From Metopolophium dirhodum (Eukaryota; Arthropoda; Insecta; Hemiptera; Aphididae), in contig NC_083567.1 of NCBI RefSeq assembly GCF_019925205.1, forward strand, positions 15,872,001 through 15,936,000: a DNA stretch of 64,000 nt, given 5' to 3'. Within the stretch, counting starts at the first letter, position 1. Each line of letters opens with the position of its first letter. Shown one piece after another: positions 39,655 to 52,815 of this stretch. Under the pieces are notes generated by a model. That model was given only the letters and a program-made list of their open reading frames with translations. It had not been told where the DNA came from and ran no database searches. A program made the translations under genes and the position numbers.

Positions 39655-42200
39655 AAATCATATAACTAAAAAAAAAATTGAAGGATGGTGTTGGCGCCCG
39701 CAGGCAAATGCAGTTTAGAAAACAAAAAAAAATTTAAAAAAAAATATTATTGTAGGAATGCACATTTCAAAGTCTATACAAAAACTTCAACTAGTCACAT
39801 AACAAAAAAAAAAAATTGAAGGAGGGTGTTGGCACCCGAAGGCAAAAGAATTTTAGAAAATAAAAAAAAATTGAAATTAAAAACTTCAAACTAAAATGTC
39901 CAGAATCTTAAACAGAAAAAAACTATTCAAAATATTTAGTTCATTAACGATGGATTATTCAAAGTGCACCAGGTTATCAATGTTCAAAAAGTATATACAA
40001 AAAATTCAACTAGAGTTACATAACAAAAATAAAAACTGAAGGAGGGTGTTGGCACCCGCAAGCAAATGCATTTTAGAAAACAAAAAAAAATTTTTAAAAA
40101 AATTTACATTAGAAACACACATTACGAATTTCAAACTAAAATGTCCTAACCAAATCTTAAACAGAAAAAACTATTCAAAATATTTAGTTCATTGAAGAAT
40201 GATTATTCATGGGGCACCAAGTTATCAATTTTCAAGTCAATACAAAATATTCAACTAGAGTTACAGTACTAAAAAAAAAAATTGAAGGGAGGGGTTGGCG
40301 CCCGCAGGCAAATCGATTTTAGAAAACAAAAAAGAAATTTGGAAAAAAATTTAGAAAAAACTATTCAAAATATTTAGTTCATTAAAGAATGATTATTCAA
40401 AGTGCACCAGGTTATCAATGTTCAAAAAGTATATACAAAAAATTCAACTAGTCAAATAACTAAAAAAAAATTGAAGGAGGGTGTTGGCGCCCGCAGGCAA
40501 AAGCATTTTAGAAAACAAAAAAAAATTAAAAAAAAAATATTATTGTAGGAATGAACATTTCAAAGTCTATACAAAAAATTCAACTAGTCACATAACAAAA
40601 AAAAAAATTGAAGGAGGGTGTTGGCGCCCGCAGGCAAATGCAGTTTAGAAAACAAAAAAAAATTAAAAAAAAATATTATTGTAGGAAGACACATTACAAA
40701 GTCTATACAAAAAATTCAACTAGAGTTACATAACAAAAAAAAAATTGAAAGAGGGTGTTGGCGCCCACAGGCAAATAGATTTTAGAAAACAAAAAAAAAA
40801 TTTGGATAAAAATTTAGAAAAAACTATTCAAAATCTTTAGTTCATTAAAGAATTACTCAAAGGGTACCAGATTGTTTAAAAAATTTGGCTAGAGTTAAAA
40901 TCATAAAACAAAAATTGAAGGGAGGTGTTGGCGCCCGCAGGCAAATCGATTTTAGAAAACAAAAAAAAAATTTGGAAAAAAATTTACATTAGAAACACAT
41001 TACGAAGTTCAAACTAAAATGTCCTAACCAAATCTTAAACAGAAAAAACTATTCAAAATATTTAGTTCATTGAAGAATGATTATTCATGGGGCACCAAGT
41101 TATCAATTTTCAAGTCAATACAAAATATTCAACTAGAGTTACAGTACTAAAAAAAAAAAATTGAAGGGAGGGGTTGGCGCCCGCAGGCAAATCAATTTTA
41201 GAAAACAAAAAAGAAATTTGGAAAAAAATTTAGAAAAAACTATTCAAAATATTTAGTTCATTAAAGAATTACTCAAAGGGTACCAGATTTGCAATGTTTA
41301 AAAAATTTGGCTAGAGTTAAAATCATAAAAAAAAAATTGAAGGGAGGTGCTGGCGCCCGCAGGCAAATCGATTTTAGAAAACAAAAAAAAAATTTGGAAA
41401 AAAATTTAGAAAAAACTATTCAAAATCTTTAGTTCATTAAAGAATTACTCAAAGGGTACCAGATTGTTTAAAAAATTTGGCTAGAGTTAAAATCATAAAA
41501 CAAAAATTGAAGGGAGGTGTTGGCGCCCGCAGGCAAATCGATTTTAGAAAACAAAAAAAAAATTTGGAAAAAAATTTACATTAGAAACACACATTACGAA
41601 GTTCAAACTAAAATGTCCTAACCAAATATTAAACAGAAAATACTATTCAAAATATTTAGTTCATTGAAGAATGATTATTCATGGGGCACCAAGTTATCAA
41701 TTTTCAAGTCAATACAAAATATTCATCTAGAGTTACAGTACTAAAAAAAAAAAAAATTGAAGAGAGGTGTTGGCGCCCGCAGGCAAATGGATTTTAGAAA
41801 ACAAAAAAAAAATTTGGAAAAAAATTTATAAAAAACTATTCAAAATATTTAGTTCATTAAAGAATTACTCAAAGGGTACCAGATTTTCAATGTTTAAAAA
41901 ATTTGGATAGAGTTAAAATCATAAAAAAAAAATTTAAGGGAAGTGTTGGCGCCCGCAGGCAAATCGATTTTAGAAAACAAAAAAAAAATTTGGAAAAAAA
42001 TTTAGAAAAAACTATTCAAAATATTTAGTTCATTAAAGAATTATTATTCATGGGGCACCAAATTATCAATTTTCAAGTCAATACAAAATATTCAACTAGA
42101 GTTACAGTACTAAAAAAAAAATTAAAGGGAGGTGTTGGCGCCTGCAGGTAAATTGATTTTAGAAAACAAAAAAAAAATTGGAAAAAATTTGACTGTAGGA
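39655..42200 (+). repeat. Modular tandem repeat array, 14 units
   Basis: The core ttggcgcccgcaggcaaa recurs at about 39,693, 39,831, 40,051, 40,297, 40,485, 40,623, 40,760, 40,930, 41,176, 41,352, 41,522, 41,772, 41,948 and 42,137. Each core is preceded by an A-tract and ttgaagggaggtg and followed by ttttagaaaacaaaaaaaa. Spacings fall into classes near 138, 170-189, 220 and 246-250 bp because optional modules (cattagaaacacacattacg..; gaatgattattcatggggcacc..) are present or absent. It has no coding frame and lies between unrelated AT-rich flanks. Confidence 0.95.
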
Positions 42201-42249
42201 ACACGCTTTATGAGTACACGGGTACTCAGCGTACTCCCAGGTATAGCCG

Positions 42250-43200
42250 GTTAATCTTGAAAAATATTTATACAAAAAAATCTACTAGAGTTCAATGAAT
42301 TGAAAAAAAAATTGTTTGAGAAATCTGTGTGAAATAACACTAAACAAAAGAATACGCTGGAAGCTAAATACTGCAATACATATTAACTACAATCCAAAAA
42401 CTAGGTATTGTTTACATTATAATAATACGAACAGTTATTATGATCAGAGGTGTATCACCGTAATATATGTATTAGAAAATGTATAAAAACGAATGTAATT
42501 TATAAAGGATGCAAAAAAATTAAATCAGAAAAAGGTCCTGCACGGACTCTATTATGTGATTGTAATTTATGAAGGACACAAAATAATGTTTAATTTAAAA
42601 TAATATTGTGTTTGGCTAGGTCTACAGTCAATATTAAATAACAAACTATAAAGTCTAAATGCAAATAAAAACATAGTCAGATATCTGTTTTAGTCTTTGT
42701 AAATATGTGCGGAAAAAAATTAGATATAGTACAATGTAAAAAAATGTGGAAAGAAAACCCTGAGAATTCTTTGACAGTAGGATAATAAAACACAAAACTA
42801 TATATTAAATTAAAACTATTGATTTTATACATTTTCTATTTACAAAAGCTCATAAGTATTGAAAACCTTATAAAATCCTAAAAAAAATTATATTTTGTTA
42901 TATTTTAAAATACATTTTATAATTTGTTGTGTTAAAAAAATCATTATTTAATGTTGGCTGTATTTAAGTTTTTAATAACTGTACTGGTACAACTCTAGCT
43001 GACAGTCTTTAAGACCGTGTTAAAAACTATAATAATTAGTTAACGTCTAATTTACTGTCCTATCCTAACTTAACCTAACATAACCAAATTAATAATATTT
43101 AAATATTTTCTTTCATTGTTATGTTTACAATATCGAATACCTTTATAGTTAGTAGGAAAACATCATCGCAAAGCTCTCGACTAGTGATTGTAGTCGTCTA
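42250..43200. other. AT-rich spacer
   Basis: Sequence between the tandem array and the foldback element. No gene or clear repeat. Confidence 0.4.
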
Positions 43201-43206
43201 TCATCA

Positions 43207-45562
43207 TCATAGCTTCAACTAATCTTAGGTTTACCAAACTAGCTTCTTATGACTAATTACATTAGGACACTTTGAATAAAAAGTTCCTGAGTTGCAGGTT
43301 GCCGAACTTATAAGTGATTGATTATCAAGTTGATCCTTAGATTGTTGACACCTTAGTTCCCCTCGAAGACCGCTGGTAAGTCTATTATGTCCTATCCATT
43401 ATTTTATATCTATATTATCTATGATGGAGCCATACCCAGCTCACTCGTGTAAACAATTTGAAGCACATAAAAGCGATTAACGAGTCTGATAATATGAAAT
43501 CCCAGACCTGTCCCCCATACTCTGATATTAAGAGCCCTGCCCACCTTCATATTCTCTATGCAAATAGTAAATTTAAGACAAATTTGTAAATCAATGCACA
43601 GTCTCTCTATTGTACTAATATTTGTGATTTCATTAATTTTCAGTATTTTGTATAATTAGATTGGGAAAACATAAGACAATATCATTTACAAGACTGTGAC
43701 TAACACAATCATACTTTGATAAAAGTATATGATATAAGTACCTTCTATATTTGAATTCTTCGTTTTTTTTCCGGTACTTTATTGGTGGACGGCACTTTAA
43801 CAACGGTCCCTCGATCTACTAAGGCAACCTTGAGGCATTTCCTTTTAGGAAATTAATTAAATTCTCAAACATAACTCTTAATTCAAGAGTTTGTAACTAA
43901 TATAATATATGTTATGATATTTATGGACGACACTTGCACCATGGCCCCTCGATATAGTAATGTGGCGACCCGGCACATCTCTTTTAGATAAATGATAATT
44001 TTAAATATTTATGTTTTGTAGATAATTTGAAGAAAAATTTAAAATTTAAGAGAGACTGTGTGAATTAACAAAATTTGTGGTATGAAATGTTTATTTGAAC
44101 ACCTGTTATAATGTATTATAATGAACTTAAGTTAATTTTTTATAATGTACTAAGTAAACATTTGAACGTTTATTACAATATATGTATATTATACATAGAT
44201 TTCAAGTATGATTTTTTTTAGTTTTTTTTTTGATAGTTTCCTACCTACTACAATACAAGACACTTTATTTTTATATTTTGAAGCAACATTATATGTTTTG
44301 AATTATTTAGATCTATATAAACTAAATTTCAGACCCATAGTTTAGTATTTAAAGTTTGTATGATCAAAGTCGTGGAACCAAATTTTATCAGACTCTACTA
44401 GAATGTTGTAGTTAAATTAAACTATAATATAGGTATGTGGAATAACAGTACCTAACCTTCTATTATAATTTGTTATGAATATAATATTTTAAGTAATAAC
44501 TCAAATTTAGCACTTTTACGGTACTTAATACATTTTCCTAATATTTTAACAGAAATTATGGAGCTAAAAATATAGAAATACCTATATTATGTCACGGTCC
44601 ATAGTTGATAGTTTTGTTTCATTTATAATTATAATGCTTTTTAATATACTTTTTTATAAATTAATATTTATTACAGTTGGCTCTTATGATTTGTTTGAAC
44701 TATTAGTACGTATTTTTTTGGGGAGATCCCTATTATTACAACACCGTTACCAATATGCGTTTTTTTCTGGTTAGTTAATATAATTGCATGTTTTCATGAT
44801 TTCTTCGTATTTATGCTTATTTTCTTAAAATGTTTTTATATTTTCGGTTCATCCGTTACCTACCTACCAAGTGTGTAAATAAAGAATTTTTTTTGTAAAC
44901 CAATTTGAATTATTATTTATTAATTTAAGAAAATTTTAATAAAAACGTTTTCATTCCGTATTTTTTTGAATATTTTATTATTTTTAATATTTTTGAATAT
45001 TTCAGTGCATATATTTGCCTGTTTTTAGTGCATACATGCAGGCAAATATTTAACACTTAAGAGGATGTCAGATTTTTAGCGCACCATTTATTTCTCTCTC
45101 CGACCCACGCACAATCATTTTAGTGCTTTCTTAATCGTACATTTGGTATGCTACGCGTGGGTCAAAGATGGAAAACAAATAGTGCGCTGACATCCCAACT
45201 TACACGAGTGAGCTGGGTATGGCTCCATCATAGATAATAAAGATATGGATAGGACATAATGGTCTTATCAGCGGTCTTCGTCCTTCGAGGGGAACAATTG
45301 AGGCCAAATAAAGTATACTCATATCGAGTATCTACTATCAATATAAAGGAGCCTCAATTGCCTTCCCCTCCGGGAACGCGGCCTCAAATGTATTTAACAT
45401 AGGCGTGGACTATCCATGGTGTCAACAATCAGAGGATCAACTTGATAATCAAACACGGCAACCAAGTTCGGCAACCTGCAGCAACTCAGTATCTTTTTAT
45501 TCAAAGTGTACTAATGAGTCATAAGATGGTTAGTTAGGTAAACCTATGGTTAGTTGAAGCTA
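43207..45562. mobile_element. Foldback-type element with long inverted arms
   Basis: The left arm (43,207-43,454) reads agcttcaactaatcttaggtttacc .. ttgcaggttgccgaactt .. gatggagccatacccagctc. It is repeated inverted at 45,191-45,562 with roughly 85 percent identity by eye. The right arm carries a 120-bp insert (45,296-45,418) that itself has CAATTGAGGC inverted ends. The interior holds a diverged internal duplication (43,775-43,870 versus 43,925-44,010) and a hairpin at 45,063-45,197. I see no transposase. Confidence 0.7.
45063..45197. repeat. Nested hairpin MITE candidate
   Basis: ggatgtcagatttttagcgcaccattt pairs with aaatagtgcgctgacatcc, and the inner segments cgacccacgc and gcgtgggtc also pair. 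It lies inside the foldback element next to its right arm. Confidence 0.6.
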
Positions 45563-45599
45563 GTGGCCTTTGCAATTCAAGATCTTATCCTACGTATTC

Positions 45600-46080
45600 G
45601 GCATTGTTAACATAACTATTCTACCTTTACACTTTTTCTTCCCCCGTCTCTCACAGCTATATACAGGTTCAGCCAATCTCATTCCACACCTCCATATGAT
45701 CGGTATTCTGTCTATCCATCTCTTCTTCAGTCTTCTCGCCCCTCATTTCCCACCTAAATTAACTAACTTCTATAGCCACTCTCACTATCTCTTATCATAC
45801 AGTGGCCGAACCACCTAAACCTATTCTCTCTTGTTTTCACTACAATATGTACACTACCCTACACTACCCTTAATTAATTAATTTCTTATTCTATCCTCTT
45901 TTGTACCTTAACACCTTACTTATTATTCTCATATCTGCTACCCTCACTCCACTTACCTACCCTAACATTACATTTATTTTTCATCTTTCCCTTTCATACA
46001 CCAAACATTCTGAAATCCTGTTGACCCATTTCCTTATCTTCGCCATATTACACACTACCTAATTCCTATTCACCCAGTTT
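45600..46080 (-). pseudogene. Decayed non-LTR retrotransposon (LINE) reverse-transcriptase C-terminal fragment
   Basis: The minus strand encodes, in shifting frames, the tail typical of insect LINE polymerases. VKTRENRFRWFGHCMIRD (near 45,800-45,840) corresponds to the common KMRENRLRWFGHVMRRD. A frameshift later, ARRLKKRWIDRI (near 45,700-45,740) corresponds to GRPKKRWIDRI. Upstream, RMFGV and KGKMKNK fit the RMLRWMCGVTRKDKIRNE segment. Stops and frameshifts make it non-functional. The 82-codon plus-strand frame at 45,570-45,818 is its antisense. Confidence 0.7.
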
Positions 46081-46699
46081 CTAGTTACCTACAAGTCATC
46101 GTACTTGATTATCGGTGAAAATATTTAAATATCATTGAGCGAATTCCCTACTCGAAAGAATTGCTTAAAAAAATATCATACCTCACCAATTTTCTAATTT
46201 TGAACACGACTTTATTGATAGCCCGAATAGTGTTATACCGGTATAGTTACAATACAAATATTGAAAATTTTCGGGCAATACATCCCCTGATCAATTAACT
46301 ATAATAAAAAAAAAAACCTACTGAGAAATAAGAAAATACATACCCCGTGACGTAATCGAAATCTGCTACGAAACTTAGTCTTCAAAACACTGAAACGTTC
46401 ACAAATTTCAATCTGCTAATGATATATTATTCCCAGTTTGAAAATGTTCACTGACGAATACCATTTCTGAAATAACACGCATCTTATGCAGTAAAATGTT
46501 CTACAATATTCTAATGACCTAGTTACAGTCTACAGATATTATATAAACCTACCAATAAATACCTAATATTAATTTTTATTACACAGAGTTCGTATTTTTA
46601 AATGTTGTATTTAAGGATTTATTAGTTTTATTTTTATACCTAACAAAAATTACATTTATTCACAAGTCAGTTATCAAGTAGAACTCGACTACGAGTAAG

Positions 46700-47060
46700 A
46701 CAGCGTTTGGATTGTTCGGACTGGCGTATAATTTATTATTATTATACATTGCGCCTTTGGTGGGCAGTAGTAAACGTATATGCTTCTACGTTACTTAGTT
46801 AACAGATTTTCCGCGACAATAAATATTTAATTCAAGTCTAAAAAGTAAATGTAAGACCAAAATAATATAAAAACTTATGCATAAACATCGACTCTTCCAG
46901 TGAAACCTAGCTGTACTGCAGCACACGCTGTCGTCGAAGAAACAGCTATCTTCATCCGTCTACATCTCGCTCCATCTCCATCTCTCTCTACATCTCGCTA
47001 ATTGAAACTTATCTAGTATACAATACTAGTACCTTTATGATCTATAATATATTCTGGTGT
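46700..47060 (-). repeat. Exon-like module, copy 1
   Basis: The minus strand has ATGAAGATAGCTGTTTC (46,945 region) and, in the frame shared with copy 4, DEDSCFFDDSVCCSTARFHW then KSRCLC. The donor seen in the other copies is mutated to atAAGTTT (46,878-46,877). A ggagatgga repeat precedes it. The downstream side shares ataaatatttaattcaagtct with copies 2-4. Confidence 0.55.
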
Positions 47061-47329
47061 TCGATGAAAAAGATTGAAATAAGATAAAAATACATATTTT
47101 TTTGGTTTTGAATATGAAAGCTGTGAGATGATCGATATGAATTTTGTGAGAAATCTAGAGGTACTAGAAAACTGAGACGAGTGTGTTGAATGAAATAAAT
47201 TAAAAAATTGATTAACACAACAATCGGTTAAAAATTAATTTAATTCAAATAATGAGATAACCCTTATTAGATCATTTAAACTGTCCAGAACAAGCCCCCA
47301 GTTGTTGGTCGCATGCCAATTTTAACCAT

Positions 47330-47470
47330 ATTATACTAGACCACAAGTTTATAGACATTCTATAATGTATTCTCCTGCCGGTGACACTGTTAGGGAAAAT
47401 ATATTTTTTTAGTAATTAAATTACGATACGAATTATAAATTACGTAGGTACTTGTCCAATACTCGACTAC
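47330..47470 (+). repeat. Dispersed family C, copy 2
   Basis: acaagtttatagacattct, tgtattctcctgccggtgaca and gtacttgtccaatactcgactacc match the 35.0-kb copy in order and orientation. Confidence 0.55.
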
Positions 47471-47929
47471 CAGAATTAAAATTAAAGAATGTGATATACC
47501 TAGGTAACCTATTGATCGATTCTAAAACAGAAACTTAACCTAGGCACAAATAATATCACAATATCAAATAGTGAAATGTGAAAATTTGAAGAAAATTTCC
47601 CTTAGGTATATCCCGTAAACCCCCCCAAAAAAACGTACGTTTGAGGTGTTCTCTAGGTATGATCTGTAATGTACTTACAAATCATATTAAATAACATTAA
47701 TCATTATGTATTTTCTTATTTTGTTAGGTAGGTATAAAAACCTACCTTCCTACTTATAAAAGCATTACCTAATCATTGATTTAAAATTTTAAAAATTATT
47801 TTACTATAACAATAAATTAACAGTTGTAGGTAAAGTATTATAATTTAAGGTATTTTTCATAATATCCTAATTTTTGTACACCTATAACAACTGGATTTTA
47901 AAAACTACTCTACGTCTAGCGGGTATATA

Positions 47930-48260
47930 AGTTTGTCTGACAATAAATATTTACATTAGGTCTACCGCCTCAACAGAATAGAAGGACAAGACTTACGTAA
48001 TTATTTATTCTTCCGGCGAAACGCGTTCCCTTCGAGTGTATAATATTGTCTAGTGTCAGAGCTGTGCATCTCCGCCAAGGAAAATGCAGCGCGCGTCTTC
48101 ATATCTCCAATCCAAAAGTTCAGTCTGGAAGTATTGAGATTAATGACATTTATAAAAATAGGCACCTAGTTTAATAACCAGAATGGAACGAAATATGTGA
48201 GTACGTATTGGAATCGCTGTTCGTCTCAGACGATTGTCATTTGCCATAGATTATTTATAA
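47930..48260 (-). repeat. Exon-like module, copy 2
   Basis: The minus-strand ATG opens 34 codons (MKTRAAFSLAEMHSS .. NAFRRKNK) ending at a TAA just before the donor TTAC|gtaagt at 47,996. The segment tttcgccggaagaa and the distal cgattgtcatttgccatag are shared with the other copies. Confidence 0.5.
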
Positions 48261-49284
48261 TTATAACCTCACCGTCCTAATCATAGAAAATATATATATG
48301 GTCCTAACCGATGGATGATGGATATTTTTACATTATCTTCAAAAAAACATTTATTTGTTTCTACTAGACGCAAATGCGGTAAATTTAATTCAAATTTATA
48401 ATATAGATAACGGTTTTTTTTACTTGGTAACCATTCATTTATTACTTGGTTTATTAACAAATTCTAATTGATATAAAATAGTAATTGAATAAAAATAGTT
48501 TTATTGATCCCAATATTTAAAAATAATGTTTCAAATAAAATAATAAAAAAAATTTAAGAAATACCTATTAATTAATATGTATTACCTAAATAACAAAATA
48601 ACTAAATAAATTCGTAGCTTAATAAAATGTCCAGAAAAATTAAAAGTCCAACTTAAACGAATATAAAATATAATTTAGATAGGTGTATAGGTAGTGTATT
48701 CGTTATATTTTGAGTTTCATTATAGCACATCAGTCAATCAGATGCTATTTAATATTTTAAAATAAAAAACTTCGACAGTAATTCCATATTGGCAAGTGTT
48801 GTTTTCTATAACTGAAGACCTAAGTTATAGTATCGAGCATAATGGGTACGTAAAAAAATAGAAATATAATTTAAAAAAATTACCTTTATTTAATTGTATT
48901 TAATTTTTTTTTAATAAGTTTTTATAATATTGACTTCAACCCATATAAATGTTCTTATTTCATTTTTTCAATTCGTTGATAATATATGAAACGAATTCTT
49001 TGCTTGGAAAGCAATCTTTAGAAAATTCAGAAAATGCAGTTTATTTTTAAATCCGTGGCCTAATTATAAATAATAATTTCTGATGCATTGATGCTGAAGA
49101 GTGAGAGAGGTGCACAATCAGCCGAACCGAAATCTAACATCTTAAACACTTAATATACACAATTTTTCACACACGCGTCATGGTATGAAAATAAAAAATA
49201 TTTATAATTAATATTTATACCGATTTTCTACCGATTTATACCGATCTTCTATATTAATAATAATTATAAATATATAGCAATAAC

Positions 49285-49350
49285 AAATCATTCTTGAGTA
49301 GCGGCCAACCGGGAAAGTTCCCAGTATCCCGCCGGCCCAGTCCACTCCTG
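49285..49350. repeat. Solo hAT-like terminus
   Basis: The inverse strand reads caggagtggactgggccggcgggatactgg, the conserved GGACTGGGCCGGCGGGATAC terminal block of many hAT-type elements. It is GC-rich in AT-rich flanks. No partner end was found. Confidence 0.5.
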
Positions 49351-49379
49351 GTTAATATTGTAACCGAAAAATCTAAATA

Positions 49380-49715
49380 ATCTATTATAATTTATAAACA
49401 CAGTTACTTTTTACAGATATTATAAGTTAAAATTTGGACGAAATTACATATTAAAACCAAAAATAACGATTTTAGTTATTTTGTTGTAATTTAAAAATAG
49501 TAAGTATTCGCGGATTTATGAAACTTTTAGAGTATATTTAATATTATTATAATTTATAGACACGATGACACTTTCAAATGTTATTATTTGGTCAAAAATG
49601 ACTTTAACCTACTATTGTAGGTGCTAATGTCTAATAGTAAAATAAATTACTTTAATCTCAATATTATTTATTAGTTAACGATGTCTTTGCTCAGAATCGT
49701 TTTTCGTTTGTTCGT
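49380..49715 (+). repeat. Dispersed family A copy, 3' portion
   Basis: It contains aaatttggacgaaattacat, aataacgattttagttattt and gatgtctttgctcagaatcg, matching the 10.0-10.2 kb copy. The terminal 100 bp are missing or diverged. Confidence 0.5.
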
Positions 49716-50439
49716 TTTGTATTTTAAAAATTTATACATAGATATATTATTATAACTAATAATTATAGTAGGTGTGTTTGTTTTATTTCATTAATTAATT
49801 TAATACTATACCAATAAATTATATATTAATTAATAATTTTTGAAACATTGTGTTCGAAAAAATAAAAATAAATGTGATTTTAATTAGTCTTGTAATGTAC
49901 CTACCTATATGTAAAAAATAAATAAATATAATAATAACTATTGAACTTTTAGGGACATAATAGGTAACACATTCGTGTATGTAGTATTACACTATTTATA
50001 TAGGTATATTTATATACCTATACGAGTATATGAGTAGGTATGTTATTCATAAGTGCGCACACGTCAGGTTAAGCAGTTGACCATTCCGTGAATATTACTT
50101 TTATGTGTGCATGGTTTTACGGCCCTAATCCCTATGATATAGAATATAGATATTAGGTGAACAATAGAAGTTAAGTATGTGACACTAAATTAATAGCTAC
50201 CTATAACTTATAACGTTGTATTTGGAAAAAAAAATACCAGTTATTAATTAAAATTGTATCTTATGACTATTATCAGTTATAAGTTATAACATATATTTCT
50301 ATAAATTAAACCAAAACATATATATATATTTATATATATTGAGTACCCTATAAAGGTATGCACCTATTAATTATAATTATTCTACAAACAGGGACAGGAA
50401 AAACGACGACGACGTTTATATCTCACGTATTTTATACAT

Positions 50440-50740
50440 TTCTAGTCCGGAACTAAAATATGCGCCTACAACACTTGGATAGCACATTTTTCGTGACATT
50501 AAATATTTGTTTTAAGTCTTAAAAGTAAATTTAAGCCCCAAAAGAATATAAAAACAAACTTACTTTAATTATCGACTCCTTCGGCGGAATCCGTGACGTG
50601 TGTGAATTGCGACGCCCATGAGGAAACGCTCCAGAATACAGCCAGAACTTAGAATATCTTCTTTGCTTATTGAAATTTTAGAATTTTTAGTCGAATGTGT
50701 CTTCTGCAACGACTCTGAGATTTGCCATAGATAAATAAAT
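50440..50740 (-). repeat. Exon-like module, copy 3
   Basis: The minus-strand ATG opens 16 codons (MGVAIHTRHGFRRRSR) and stops just before TTAAA|gtaagtttg (gt at 50,563). The intron-side aatatttaatgtc and the distal gagatttgccatagataa match copies 1, 2 and 4. Confidence 0.5.
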
Positions 50741-51119
50741 AAATGATAGATATTATACTAGGTACATCAATATGATGAATCCACGGATATAATATAATGC
50801 AACTTTTTGTATCAAAGAGTTCCGTGTTAAGGAACAATTTGTTCATTGAAATTTGATATGACAATAAACCAAAATAGTTTATAATTTTGATTATAATAAT
50901 ATGATATGGGTATTATTTAAATTATTATTTTCGTTTATCAATTTAATTTTTGATTAAGGTGGTGAATAGATATCAGAAGCACAATAATATTTTTTTAAGA
51001 GCATAATATTGTATTTTATGAATTATTAAATAAAAATGTGATTACTGGATTTTAGAGGTACAGTAAATTCATCAAATACTATAATACCAACTAGATTTCT
51101 AAGACTCCGAGTCCATAAT

Positions 51120-51260
51120 TCTAGATTCTGAGCGGATCGATGACTGTATTAATTTTACAATGATGTGTTCTTTATTTTTTAATATTTTTAATTATTTTTC
51201 TTGGTGGTCTGTGTAAACGATAAGTATTCGTAATAAAGATTCAATTTTCATATATAATAT
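51120..51260 (+). repeat. Dispersed family A copy, 5' end only
   Basis: It begins tagattctgagcggatcgatg, continues with ttttacaatgatgtgttc and includes gtctgtgtaaacgataagta. It is truncated after about 140 bp. Confidence 0.55.
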
Positions 51261-52079
51261 TATTTTATAGGCACTCAGTATATGTAATCATATGTTTGTT
51301 TTTAGTTTAGTTTAGTTGTAGGTATTTAGTAAATAATAATAGGTATACGAAATTGTTTTTTCGAATAGCAATTTATTGTTTGTATTAGTACCTACACCAT
51401 AATAGGGAACTAAAATTTTGTAAATGATGTACAAATGTATTTTTGGTGTTTTAAGGCTGCTGTAAGATCAATTTATGAGAATCCTTGCATTAAATTGTTA
51501 GGATTATTTGATATGAATAATTATTTTATTACATATAGGTAAGTCGATCAGAAACTATATTTACACTGAATGTTAATAGTAAAAAGCTATTAAAATATCT
51601 ATTATTTGTATTTATTTATTAATAATAATTAAGACTTAAATATTAGCAGTAATCTTGTTCCTTTCACAAAATGTTTTTTAATTATTTTTAATTTAATTTA
51701 CATTTATACGTTTGGCATTTATCCCAAAGTTATCTCTGAATAATAATTCAATGATTCAATTTAATAGTTACATTATATGGATTATAAAAACTACAGTTTC
51801 CAGCTTCTACTACAACATTGTTTTATGTTTTTAATTTTTTTAATTCAGTCTGCACCTTGTGTCGGTGATTTTACACGTAATATAATAAAATTGATACTAG
51901 TGATGAGTAGGTACCTGATTGTTTAATCAAATTATTTACACGATTTCAATAAAAAAATATCTATGAAGTATAAACATCCGCATTTCTATTAACTATAAAT
52001 TCATAATTGTATGAGCTATACATGTTACATATATTTTTCTAAAAAATTATTTAAAAAAACAAGAATAATTCCTATTTTA

Positions 52080-52510
52080 CGCCTAATTTAAGTCTAAAAA
52101 GTAAATGTAAAATAGTAGGTAATAATATGAAAACAAACTTACTCGTAAACATCCACTCTTCCGGTGAAACGTAGCTAGAGTGCCGCCACCGCCGAAGAAA
52201 CAGCCATCTTCATCCATCTCCATCTAATCATCTCACTCCGATGAACTGAAACTTGAAAGTATCGAAATACTTTATGAAAATAACCCGATCATAATGAAAT
52301 TTGCGAGTTTTTATTAAAACTTACATTATAATATGTACGGTTTAACGAACTGTCTGTTTATATTAGTGGCTTATTGTTTTTTTGTTCACTGAAATCAAAA
52401 TATACAATATATTATATTTATAATACAATAGTATTTGCTGAAATTATTAGAATTGTTAACCATCGCCGACGAATTTCGACAATTGACGATTGCCATAGAT
52501 ATTATAAAAT
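52080..52510 (-). repeat. Exon-like module, copy 4 (best preserved)
   Basis: The minus-strand ATG at 52,223 opens 27 codons (MEMDEDGCFFGGGGTLATFH, then RKSGCLR) running in phase 0 into a consensus donor CGA|gtaagtttg at 52,142. The shared frame with copy 1 (DED-CFF .. FH-KS-CL) suggests an ancestral coding exon. The function is unknown. Confidence 0.5.
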
Positions 52511-52741
52511 ATATTGTTTATTATGATAAATCCATAGAACTTATATATTATAGTATTATCAAGTACTATCAGTATTATCAGTACCTATACGGTATATTGA
52601 TAATTCGTATGTTCTTTTACAGAAATCTTTGTCATCTGCAATGCACCTATTCTGGTTTTCTATTTCAATTATAGTTCGCATGCCAAATTTAACTATACAA
52701 ACTGGTGACCAATACCTACCGTGGTTGAACCTTCCTATATT

Positions 52742-52815
52742 TTTTGATGTGAAAACATCTTATAAGACGTTCAGATCTTTCCGCATATCAGTGGAAATTT
52801 TTGAGCGTTACCTTT
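52742..52815 (+). repeat. Dispersed family B, copy 2
   Basis: It matches 33,545-33,612: gatgtgaaaacatctta, gacgttcagatctttccgc and cagtggaaatttttgagcgtta. Confidence 0.6.

Larger units (their letters stand above)
48270..50430. other. AT-rich spacer between exon-like modules
   Basis: Holds the solo hAT-like end (49.3 kb) and a dispersed family A piece. No coding sequence seen. Confidence 0.4.

Noticed and set aside
39655..42200. CRISPR-like regular repeats
   Set aside because: Unit lengths vary from 138 to 250 bp, spacers are themselves repeated, and the context is eukaryotic.
45570..45818. 82-codon plus-strand frame
   Set aside because: It is antisense to the decayed LINE polymerase on the minus strand.
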